The notes below the pieces were generated by a model that was given only the letters and a program-made list of their open reading frames with translations, was not told the origin of the DNA and made no database searches. A stretch of 64,000 bases of DNA. Source: Thermoanaerobaculia bacterium. Its GTDB lineage: Bacteria; Acidobacteriota; Thermoanaerobaculia; Multivoradales; JAHEKO01. The stretch spans positions 162,038 through 226,037 of the forward strand of contig CAMYOG010000002.1 of the NCBI GenBank assembly GCA_947259925.1, given 5' to 3'. Both the position numbers and the translations under genes were made by a program. Positions 56,860 to 64,000 of the stretch are shown here, piece by piece (positions within the stretch are counted from its first letter, which is position 1; each line of letters begins with the position of its first letter).

Positions 56860-57362
56860 GCACTCGGGTCCAGTCGATCATGACCCGCGATCTGGTGGTG
56901 GCGACCGAAAACGAGAGTGTCGCCACCGCCATCTCCCGGCTGAGCGACCGCGACGTGGGCGCACTGCTCCTCCTCTGTGGCGGCAGGGTGTGCGGGATCC
57001 TGTCCGAGCGCGACGTGCTCCGGCGCGTCCTCGCCCGGGGCCGCGACCCGCACGCGACCCGCGTCGGCGAGGTGGCGACCGTGGACCCGATCACAGTGGG
57101 CGAGGGCGACTCGATTCGGAAGTGCTCCGAGTTGATTCGGAGCCACCGCTTCCGACACCTGCCGGTCATCGACTCGGACCGGCGGCCGGTGGGGATCATC
57201 TCCGCGCGCGATCTGCTGCAGTTCGTCGTCGAAGGCCGCGAGCGGACTCTCGACCGGCAGCCGGCGGCGGCGGCGCGCAGCGACCAGTCGATCGACGCCT
57301 ACGAGGCTCCGGACTCGGCGGTCGGTCCGTCCGCGGTGCTGCCCGGGACTCAGCCGAGATAG
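56856..57362 (+). CDS. CBS-domain-pair protein coupled to gdhA
   Basis: 168 residues from GTG 56856, overlapping the gdhA stop (GTGA). Two CBS repeats are seen: IMTRDLVVATENESVATAIS with LSERDVLRRV, and TVDPITVGEGDSIRKCSEL with ISARDLLQFV. CBS pairs usually sense adenine nucleotides. A low-complexity tail follows. Coupling to glutamate dehydrogenase suggests an energy-state modulator, which is inference. Confidence 0.85.
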   Translation: MSTRVQSIMTRDLVVATENESVATAISRLSDRDVGALLLLCGGRVCGILSERDVLRRVLARGRDPHATRVGEVATVDPITVGEGDSIRKCSELIRSHRFRHLPVIDSDRRPVGIISARDLLQFVVEGRERTLDRQPAAAARSDQSIDAYEAPDSAVGPSAVLPGTQPR

Positions 57363-57372
57363 CTGCCGGGCT

Positions 57373-57870
57373 CTAGCCCGACTCCTCCCATCCGCGTCCC
57401 TCCACCAGCAGACCGAGGAGGTCCGAGGTCGAGATGACGCCTACGAGCTCGTCGTTCTCGGTTACCAGCAGCCGATGCAGGTGGCCCTTGAGCATCGTCT
57501 CGGCCACCTCGGAGACAGGAGCCTCGGCGTCCACCGAGTAGATCTCCGGGTTCATGACATCGCACGCCCGTAGGCCGTCCTCTTCGAGATGGAGTCCCGA
57601 GAGCTCCTCCTCGGCGAGGGTGTCCTCCCAGCCGCGCACGTAGAAGTCGGGGCGTGTCCGGTCGCGCGTGATCCGCTCGCCGCCCGACGACGCCGCCGCC
57701 GCGATGTCGGTTACCGACACCACCCCGACGTCCTTGCCGTCTTCGGAGCGCACCACCGCACCGGTGATCTCGTGGCCGACCAGGAAGGCGGCCAGCTCGG
57801 AGAGCCGTAGATTCTCCTGGACGCTCAGCACTTGAGGCGTCATCACATCTCTGGCAACGATTCGTCTCAT
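57373..57870 (-). CDS. CBS-domain-pair protein
   Basis: 165 residues from ATG 57870, with GGAGG seven bases upstream. Two CBS motifs: DVMTPQVLSVQENLRLSEL with GVVSVTDI, and CDVMNPEIYSVDAEAPVSEV with GVISTSDLLGLL. It is convergent with the other CBS gene across ten bases; the two are not close copies. Its upstream neighbour is the malic enzyme gene, 33 bases away on the same strand, so they may be co-transcribed. Confidence 0.87.
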   Translation of the reverse strand: MRRIVARDVMTPQVLSVQENLRLSELAAFLVGHEITGAVVRSEDGKDVGVVSVTDIAAAASSGGERITRDRTRPDFYVRGWEDTLAEEELSGLHLEEDGLRACDVMNPEIYSVDAEAPVSEVAETMLKGHLHRLLVTENDELVGVISTSDLLGLLVEGRGWEESG

Positions 57871-57903
57871 GTCACGTCCTCCGGGGATGGCGTCGCCATC
57901 CGG

Positions 57904-60201
57904 TCACGCCTGAACCACACCTTCACGTGGCTGCTCGGTTCGGTGCTCGATCTCGGCCTGCTGCGCATCGACTACGGCCATCGCCGCCATGTGGACCACG
58001 TCCTGGACGTCACTGCTCTGGACCAGCAACTGAACCGGGCGCCCCAGGCCGGTCAAGATCGGACCGACGGAAGCAGCGTCGCCCAGGCGATGGACGAGCT
58101 TGTAGGCGACGTTCGCCGACTGCAGGTCGGGGAAGATGAGCACGTTGGCGCGCTTCTTGAGCGTGCTGAACGGGTAGAGCTCCTCGATCAGCTCGGCGGA
58201 CACCGCGGTGTCGGCCTGCATCTCCCCGTCCACGATCAGATCCGGTCGGCGTTGCCGTATCAGCTCGGTCGCCTCACGTACCTTGGTCACCAGCGGATGC
58301 GCGACGCTGCCGAAGTTCGAGAACGAGAGCATGGCGATGCGTGGCTCGACGTGAAAGCGGCGTGCCTCGTCGGCGCAGGTAATGGCGATATCGGCCAGCT
58401 CGGCGGCGCTCGGGTCGATGTTGACGGTCGGGTCGGCGAAGAAGTAGAGCTCGTCCCGGGCGATGACCAGGAAGATCCCGGCGACCCGCGACACACCCTC
58501 CTTCAGCCGGATGATCTTGAGCACCGGCCGGATCGTCTCCGGGAAGCTCTGGGCGACGCCGGCGACCATGCCGTCCGCGTCCCCCATATGGACCATCATC
58601 GCCCCCCAGGTGATCGGCCTGCGGATCGCCCGCGCCGCCTCGCGCAGAGTCACCCCCTTGCGTTGCCGCAGGCGGAAATACTCGCTGGCGTACGCGTCAC
58701 GCCGCTCCGAGGTGCGCGGATCGATGATGGTAATGCCGTCGAGATGCAGATCGAGGTCGGCGATCAAGCCGAGGATCCGGTCTTCGCGGCCGATCAGGAT
58801 CGGCCGTGCGAAGCCCTCGTCGAGAATGATCTGGCAGGCGTGCAGGATCTTCTCGTGGGTGCCCTCCGGGAAGACGATCTGCTTCGGGTTGCACTTGGCC
58901 TGGTTGATGACGAAGCGCATGACGTGGCGCGCCTTGCCGAGGCGGCTCTCGAGCTCCTCCCGGTAGGCGTCGATGTCGAGCTCGCGTCGGGCGACGCCGG
59001 TCCGGATGGCGGCTTCGGCCACCGCCGCGGCCTCGCGAATCAGGACGCGGTGATCGAACGGCTTGGGGATCAGATACTCGGGGCCGAAGTGCAGACGGCT
59101 CAGGCCGTACGCCTTCATCACCGAGTCGGGCACGTCCTCCTTGGCCAGCTCGGCCAGGGCGCGGGTCGCGGCCAGCTTCATCTCCTCGTTGATGCAGGTT
59201 GCGCGCGCGTCGAGGGCACCCCGAAAGATGAACGGAAAGCCGAGCACGTTGTTCACCTGGTTGGGGTAGTCGGAGCGGCCGGTCGCCATGATGACGTCGG
59301 AGCGCGCCGCCAGGGCGTCCTCGTAGGTGATCTCGGGGTCCGGATTGGCCATCGCGAAGATGATCGGCTGGTCCGCCATCGAGCGCACCATGTCCTGGGT
59401 AAGACAGCCTGCCACCGACAGGCCGACGAAGACGTCGGCGCCGCGCAGGGCCTCCTCCAGCGTGCGCGCCTCCGAGTCGGTCGCCAGCCGCTCCTTGTAC
59501 GGGTTCATACCCTGCTCGCGGCCGCGGTAGACCACGCCCCGGGTGTCGCAGAGGATCAGGTTGTCGGGAGCGACGCCGAGCGCGAGGTAGTAGTTCGCGC
59601 ACGCGATCCCCGCGGCGCCGGCGCCGTTGAACACGACCCTGACCCGATCGACCTGTTTGCCGGTGATCTCGAGCGCGTTGAGCAGCGCCGCGCCCGAGAT
59701 GATCGCCGTCCCGTGCTGATCGTCGTGGAAGACCGGGATGGAGAGCTCGCGCTTCAGGGTTTCCTCGATCTCGAAGCACTCCGGCGCCTTGATGTCTTCG
59801 AGGTTGATACCACCGAAGGTCGGCGCCAGCAGTCTGACTGTGTTGATGATCTCCTTGGGGTCGTGTGAGTCGATCTCGATGTCGAACACGTCGACGTCGG
59901 CGAAGCGCTTGAACAAGACACCCTTGCCCTCCATCACCGGCTTGCCGGCCAGGGCTCCGATGTCACCCAGGCCGAGGACCGCCGTGCCGTTGGAGACCAC
60001 GGCGACCAGGTTTCCCTTACCGGTGTACGAATAGGCGGCTTCCGGTTGCTGGTGGATCGCCCGGCAGGGCACGGCTACGCCGGGCGTGTAGGCGAGCGAC
60101 AGGTCGCGCTGCGTCACGCACGGCTTGCTCGGTATGACCTCCAGCTTCCCCTTGCGTCCGCGTTGGTGATACTCGAGAGCATCTCGGTCACGGATCATCA
60201 T
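57904..60201 (-). CDS. maeB: NADP-dependent malic enzyme with C-terminal phosphotransacetylase-like domain
   Basis: 765 residues from ATG 60201, the normal length for MaeB-type enzymes. The N-terminal malic domain has [14 protein letters not shown] and [24 protein letters not shown]; the cofactor domain has [14 protein letters not shown] and [10 protein letters not shown]; the last 330 residues resemble phosphotransacetylase ([38 protein letters not shown]). It converts malate to pyruvate and CO2 with NADP reduction. The C-terminal domain is usually regulatory, for example by acetyl-CoA. It follows the cytochrome c gene by six bases. Confidence 0.95.
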   Translation of the reverse strand: MMIRDRDALEYHQRGRKGKLEVIPSKPCVTQRDLSLAYTPGVAVPCRAIHQQPEAAYSYTGKGNLVAVVSNGTAVLGLGDIGALAGKPVMEGKGVLFKRFADVDVFDIEIDSHDPKEIINTVRLLAPTFGGINLEDIKAPECFEIEETLKRELSIPVFHDDQHGTAIISGAALLNALEITGKQVDRVRVVFNGAGAAGIACANYYLALGVAPDNLILCDTRGVVYRGREQGMNPYKERLATDSEARTLEEALRGADVFVGLSVAGCLTQDMVRSMADQPIIFAMANPDPEITYEDALAARSDVIMATGRSDYPNQVNNVLGFPFIFRGALDARATCINEEMKLAATRALAELAKEDVPDSVMKAYGLSRLHFGPEYLIPKPFDHRVLIREAAAVAEAAIRTGVARRELDIDAYREELESRLGKARHVMRFVINQAKCNPKQIVFPEGTHEKILHACQIILDEGFARPILIGREDRILGLIADLDLHLDGITIIDPRTSERRDAYASEYFRLRQRKGVTLREAARAIRRPITWGAMMVHMGDADGMVAGVAQSFPETIRPVLKIIRLKEGVSRVAGIFLVIARDELYFFADPTVNIDPSAAELADIAITCADEARRFHVEPRIAMLSFSNFGSVAHPLVTKVREATELIRQRRPDLIVDGEMQADTAVSAELIEELYPFSTLKKRANVLIFPDLQSANVAYKLVHRLGDAASVGPILTGLGRPVQLLVQSSDVQDVVHMAAMAVVDAQQAEIEHRTEQPREGVVQA

Positions 60202-60207
60202 CGCCTC

Positions 60208-60705
60208 TCACTCCTCCCCGACACCGGGCTCGGCCTCCGCCTGGATCGTTTCCAGGTACAGGACCAACTCGGTGATCTTGCGCCGTGCGCGGTCCTCGCC
60301 GCTCTCGTCGCCGGCCGGCGACGCGTCGGAGAGCGAGTCCTGGAAGACGTCGCCCCAGACCGGCATCTCCTCGCCACCGTGGCCGCGCACCGACCTGCGG
60401 CCGTCGATCACCTCGGTCAGGAGCTCGGTCGGGAACTCGCCGTCATTCTGGAGGGTGAGCTGGGTCAGGTCGCTCGGAACGACGGTCAGGTACTGCGCCA
60501 GGTTGCCGCCTCCCGTTGCGTCCTCGCCGTGGCAATTGGAGCAGTAGACGCGATAGCTGACCCGCCCCTTGGCCGCCATGAACCCGCGATGTCCTTCGGG
60601 CTCCTCCTGATCGGAAGCCGCCAGGACGCCGGGAGTACCGTTGAATAGGAGCGCCATCCCGAGAATGACGCCGGCTCGTTTCCAGACTAGTTGCGCGTGT
60701 CTCAT
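60208..60705 (-). CDS. Periplasmic monohaem cytochrome c
   Basis: 165 residues; start at ATG 60705, with GGAGG five bases upstream. A signal peptide (about residues 12-28) is followed by the haem site CSNCH (in YRVYCSNCHGEDATGG), and the candidate axial Met is in GGEEMPVWGDVF. These are the features of class I cytochrome c of the cbb3-subunit or c551/c552 type. Six bases before a cytoplasmic malic enzyme gene is an odd place for it; the genes may share a transcript only. Confidence 0.85.
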   Translation of the reverse strand: MRHAQLVWKRAGVILGMALLFNGTPGVLAASDQEEPEGHRGFMAAKGRVSYRVYCSNCHGEDATGGGNLAQYLTVVPSDLTQLTLQNDGEFPTELLTEVIDGRRSVRGHGGEEMPVWGDVFQDSLSDASPAGDESGEDRARRKITELVLYLETIQAEAEPGVGEE

Positions 60706-61058
60706 GATCTCCTCCCTGCCTTCCCGGCGGCGCCGCCACCGGAGCACCCGATTCACCCCGGTGAGCAGCGCTGCGGTGCCTCTAGGTAGCTTCAGGTTGC
60801 CAGGACCACCCCGTGCAAACCACAACCGGCGGGGTAGGTCACCTCAGGCTCTAGGGACCGGCGGATGACAACCCCCGCGGGTAGGTACCGGTGGTGATCG
60901 GACCGCAGCGGCCGGCTCGATCCCGGTCTCGGAGCCAGGCTGTCGACTCCGGGTCGTCTCGACCCGAAAACGCCACTACCCGTCAGGGGGGCGGGGACCC
61001 ACCCCGGTGGTCGTGGCTCGGCAACCGCCTTTCAGCGAGCATAAAAACGGAACGACAG
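60706..61058. other. 353-base intergenic region between divergent cytochrome c and stress-protein genes
   Basis: I see no credible gene. It has GGGTAGGT-type G-rich words near 60838 and 60880, and a hairpin CGGGTCG/CGACCCG around TCT (60950-60966). No convincing promoter was found on either strand, although it must contain both. Confidence 0.5.
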
Positions 61059-61967
61059 ATGATCCGAACGATTCTCTGTCCAGTGGATCTGAGCGAGCTG
61101 AGCCGCCCCGCCGTGTGGCTCGCCGGTGAGGTTGCACGACGGCTGGGAGCGAGGGTGGTCCTGCATCACAACGTAGGGGCCGCTCCACCGAGCTCGCTGG
61201 GTGTCGCCTGGATGTGGGCGGAGGATCACGAGCACGAGGCCGAGGGTCAAGTGGCTCGAGCGGCGGAGGGCCTGCGGGAGCTCTTTTCGGAGCTCCCGGG
61301 TCTCGAGGTCGAGGCCAAGATCACCCGCGGCCCGCTCGACAGTGCCGTCCACGAGGTCGCCCGTGAGACCGACTCGGACCTCCTGGTGATCGCGACCCAC
61401 GGCTCGGCGGCCCCCGCGCACGACTCCGAGACCGAGCAGATCGTGCTGCGCGCCCCGTGCTCGGTGCTGGCGCTCGGTGAGGGCTGCAAGCACGCCGAGC
61501 TCGAGGCGCAGGGATGGCTCGGCAGCGACGACGTCGTGCCGGTTGTCGTGCCGACGGACTTCACCCGGCTGTCGCGCAAGGCGGTCAAGTACGCGCTCGC
61601 CCTCGCCGATCAGGCGCCCGTGCGGCTCCACCTGGTGCACGCACTGGGCGTTGAGCAGCCCGGCGCCAAGGCCGAGGAGAAAGCGCTCGGCCGACTCGAG
61701 TCGCTGGTGCCGGAGTCGATCGCCGGCCAGGCGTCGTTCACGGCCGCTGCCGGCAGGCCTGCGCAGGTGATCCTCGAGGTCGCGCGCGAGAGCGGTGCCC
61801 GTTTCGTCCTGATGGCCGCCCACCGGAAGGGTCCGCTCCGGCGTGTGGTCTTCGGCACCACAACCCTGGCGATGCTGCACAGCAGTCAACTGCCGATCTG
61901 GTTCGTGCCCGAGGGAGTCTCGGCCGGACCCGGAGTGGCCAGACTGCTCGAGCAAGCCGTCGAGTGA
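61059..61967 (+). CDS. Tandem-domain universal stress protein (UspA family)
   Basis: 302 residues from ATG 61059. Two Usp domains: residues about 1-145 start TILCPVDLSELSRPAV and end LRAPCSVLAL; residues about 155-292 start VVPTDFTRLSRKAVKYA and end HSSQLPIWFV. The nucleotide-binding glycine motif is imperfect in both (ATHGSAAPAHD, AAHRKGPLRRVVFG), so ATP binding is uncertain. It lies seven bases before the PLP-enzyme gene and is likely co-transcribed. Confidence 0.9.
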   Translation: MIRTILCPVDLSELSRPAVWLAGEVARRLGARVVLHHNVGAAPPSSLGVAWMWAEDHEHEAEGQVARAAEGLRELFSELPGLEVEAKITRGPLDSAVHEVARETDSDLLVIATHGSAAPAHDSETEQIVLRAPCSVLALGEGCKHAELEAQGWLGSDDVVPVVVPTDFTRLSRKAVKYALALADQAPVRLHLVHALGVEQPGAKAEEKALGRLESLVPESIAGQASFTAAAGRPAQVILEVARESGARFVLMAAHRKGPLRRVVFGTTTLAMLHSSQLPIWFVPEGVSAGPGVARLLEQAVE

Positions 61968-61974
61968 GGTCGAG

Positions 61975-63276
61975 ATGAAGAGAAAGAGGAAGGAGCGGCC
62001 GCAGCGGCCGCGCGGGATTCGGCCCGAGTCGCTGATGATGAGCTTCGGCTATCGGCCGGAGTGGTCCGAGGGGGCGGTCAAGCCGCCGGTCTTCCAGACG
62101 TCGACGTTCGCCTTCCGGACGGCGGAGGAGGGCAAGGAGTACTTTTCGTACGCCTACGGACTGAAGGAGCGCGACCCGGCGCGGCCGATGGGCCTGATCT
62201 ACAGCCGGCTCAACAACCCCGATCTCGACATCCTCGAGCATCGACTGAACCTGTGGGACGAGGCCGAAGCGAGCGCGGTCTTCGCGTCGGGGATGGCGGC
62301 GATCTCGACGTCGTTCCTGGCCCTGGTCGGCATCGGAGAGGCGATCGTCTTCACCCGGCCGGTCTACGGCGGTACCGACTACCTGCTCGAGCACATCCTC
62401 CCGGATCTGGGAATCCCGACTCGCGAGATCGCGGCCGGGGCCGAGCCCGAGGTGTTCGAGGAGATCTGCCGCGAGCTGGAGGAGGCGGGAACGCCGTGCA
62501 AGCTGATCTTCGTCGAGACCCCCGCCAACCCGACGACCGTGCTGACCGACATCGCGGCCACCACCGACGTGGCCCATCGCTTCGGAGCACTCTGTGCTGT
62601 CGACAACACCCTGCTGGGACCTCTGTACCAGCAGCCGCTCGCTCACGGCGCGGACCTGGTCCTCTACTCGGCCACCAAATACCTGGGCGGCCACAGCGAC
62701 GTGGTCGCGGGCGTCGCCCTCGGCTCGGAGGAGCTGATCGAGCGGGTCAAGCTCTACCGGACGATCCTCGGCTCGATGCTCGACCCGCACTCGGCCTGGC
62801 TGCTGCTGCGCTCGCTCGAGACCGCCAAGCTCCGGATGACCTGTGCCAGGAAGAACGCCGAGCGGATCGCCCGCTGGCTGGCGGCTCATCCGAAGGTCGC
62901 CCGGGTCTACTTTCCGGGTCTGCTCGAAGCCCGACGCCAGAAGGAGATCTACGAAGCCCAGTGCTCGGGACCGGGCGCCCTGATGTCGTTCGAGCTCGCC
63001 AACGCCGGTGAGCCGGAGGCGTTTCAGTTCCTGAACGCGGTGCGGCTGATGAAGCTGGCGGTGAGCCTGGGCGGTACCGAATCACTGGTCGAGCATCCCG
63101 CCAGCATGACCCACGCCGACGTGCCGGCGGACGAGCAGGCCGCGATCGGAATCACGCCGGGGATGGTCCGGCTGTCGGTGGGGATCGAGCATCCCGACGA
63201 CCTGATCGACGCGCTCGACGAAGCGCTCGAGCAGGTCGGCGTGGAGCTCGATCAGCCCGAGGCGACACCGGTCTGA
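61975..63276 (+). CDS. Cys/Met-metabolism PLP-dependent enzyme (cystathionine gamma-synthase family)
   Basis: 433 residues from ATG 61975, behind GAGGTCGAG. A very basic N-terminus (MKRKRKERPQRPRG) precedes the conserved YSRLNNPDLDILEHRL, FASGMAAIST, PVYGGTDYLLEH, ETPANPT and the PLP lysine block YSATKYLGGHSD, with SLGGTESLVEHPASMTH near the end. The YGGT segment lacks the Cys found at this point in methionine gamma-lyase, so a synthase or another lyase is more likely. Substrate remains unassigned. Confidence 0.85.
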   Translation: MKRKRKERPQRPRGIRPESLMMSFGYRPEWSEGAVKPPVFQTSTFAFRTAEEGKEYFSYAYGLKERDPARPMGLIYSRLNNPDLDILEHRLNLWDEAEASAVFASGMAAISTSFLALVGIGEAIVFTRPVYGGTDYLLEHILPDLGIPTREIAAGAEPEVFEEICRELEEAGTPCKLIFVETPANPTTVLTDIAATTDVAHRFGALCAVDNTLLGPLYQQPLAHGADLVLYSATKYLGGHSDVVAGVALGSEELIERVKLYRTILGSMLDPHSAWLLLRSLETAKLRMTCARKNAERIARWLAAHPKVARVYFPGLLEARRQKEIYEAQCSGPGALMSFELANAGEPEAFQFLNAVRLMKLAVSLGGTESLVEHPASMTHADVPADEQAAIGITPGMVRLSVGIEHPDDLIDALDEALEQVGVELDQPEATPV

Positions 63277-63316
63277 CTCCGAGCTCGCGTCCCGGCCTGG
63301 CCGAGCTGCGTGGCCG

Positions 63317-64000
63317 CTAGCTCAACCAATCCCGGTACAGCTCGGGGCGCCGATCGCGCAGAAAAAGATTTCGGGCGTGTGAGCCGCCGACCTGGGCGAG
63401 GTCGAGCTCCGCTATCAGCACGGTCTCCTCGCCGGTGGGCGCGCGCGCCACCACCCGTCCGGCCGGGTCGCACACGAACGACTCACCGGCGAAGTCGAGC
63501 AGCTCCTCGCGGCCGACGCGATTGCAGAGTGCGGTGAAGTAGCCGTTCTGGAAGGCCGCGACCCGCATCTCGGCTTCGAACAGGCCGTCCGGCCACTCGT
63601 CGCGGGCCCCGGCTTGCGGTACCACTACGAGCTCGGCTCCGGCGAGCGCCAGCGCGCGCATGTACTCGGGGTAGTGTCGGTCGTAGCAGATCGCCACGCC
63701 GACGCGCCCGGCGGCGGTCTCGAACACCGGCGCCCCGGTGTCTCCCGGCGTGTAGTAGCCCTGCTCGTGGAAGCAGGCGTACTCGGTGATGTGGATCATG
63801 CGGGTCCGACCGAGGAGCGTGCCGTCGGCGTCGATGACCGGCGAGCAGTCGTAGGTCCGGTCGCCGTCCTGCTCGAACAGGTTGAGCACGGCGACCACTC
63901 CGTGCGCCCGGGCATGCTCGGCGAACGCCTCCGTGATCGGTCCGGGGACCGGCTCCGCGAGTGCCCGTACATCGCCCTCGGCCGGCCGCTGCGGGTGGAA
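63317..64000 (-). CDS. Carbon-nitrogen hydrolase (nitrilase superfamily), 5' truncated by the window edge
   Basis: 227 C-terminal residues; the frame is open to base 64000, so the start and the catalytic Glu lie outside. The nucleophile Cys is in VGVAICYDRHYPE, and FHEQGYYTPGDTG and VVPQAG match amidases of the N-carbamoylputrescine amidase / beta-ureidopropionase type. In the usual RKxH segment the Lys position reads Met (TRMIHI). It would hydrolyse a C-N bond in a small amide or ureide; substrate unknown. Confidence 0.85.
   Translation of the reverse strand, partial: FHPQRPAEGDVRALAEPVPGPITEAFAEHARAHGVVAVLNLFEQDGDRTYDCSPVIDADGTLLGRTRMIHITEYACFHEQGYYTPGDTGAPVFETAAGRVGVAICYDRHYPEYMRALALAGAELVVVPQAGARDEWPDGLFEAEMRVAAFQNGYFTALCNRVGREELLDFAGESFVCDPAGRVVARAPTGEETVLIAELDLAQVGGSHARNLFLRDRRPELYRDWLS

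Noticed and set aside
60950-60966. Intrinsic terminator from the CGGGTCG/CGACCCG hairpin
   Set aside because: No U-tract follows in either direction; A residues follow on the plus strand.

Overview
The window is about 64 kb of GC-rich, gene-dense DNA from a Gram-negative bacterium. TonB-dependent and beta-barrel outer-membrane proteins, many periplasmic multihaem cytochromes and a Wza/Wzz-type polysaccharide locus all point that way. Pyruvate:ferredoxin oxidoreductase, a group 3b [NiFe]-hydrogenase and the cytochromes suggest anaerobic or redox-versatile metabolism. The overall style resembles environmental Acidobacteriota, but there is no rRNA or marker gene to prove it. I saw no tRNA, rRNA, CRISPR array, insertion sequence or prophage.

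Region A (1-22 kb) is surface polysaccharide. A truncated hydrazine-synthase-alpha-like gene at the left edge is followed by a carbamoyltransferase/deacetylase pair, a DUF4091 (GH123-like) protein, a GT39-like membrane transferase, a FemAB-like acyltransferase and an outer-membrane barrel. Then comes a rightward run (10653-21995): export protein, chain-length protein, tyrosine kinase fused to DUF1287, initiating sugar transferase, GT4, O-antigen ligase, deacetylase, two GT2 proteins and a LOG protein. This is the gene set normally found with exosortase A (XrtA), but no exosortase is present. The run from the chain-length gene onward sits behind a well-formed sigma-70 promoter with a CRP-like site, a structured leader and a possible 12-codon coupled leader peptide.

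Region B (22-37 kb) holds a full-length hydrazine-synthase-alpha-like dihaem protein (paralogue of the left-edge gene), a dihydroorotate-dehydrogenase-like gene coupled to nifJ, a small membrane protein, a 7-TM protein running in frame into a TonB-dependent receptor, and an ECF sigma / anti-sigma / subtilase operon.

Region C (37-48 kb) is an electron-transfer island: an MtrB/PioB-like barrel with a DmsE-type decahaem cytochrome, a monohaem cytochrome c, an 11-haem and a 21-haem cytochrome each fused to a b-type membrane domain, and a NapC/NirT-like hexahaem protein. Together they could carry electrons between the quinone pool, periplasm and outer surface.

Region D (48-64 kb) is central metabolism: tryptophanase with an unknown partner; the hydrogenase operon hydB - cyclic-nucleotide-binding protein - hydG - hydD - hydA - protease; glutamate dehydrogenase coupled to a CBS protein; a second CBS protein; MaeB-type malic enzyme; a cytochrome c; a tandem universal stress protein; a Cys/Met-metabolism PLP enzyme; and a nitrilase-family gene cut by the right edge.
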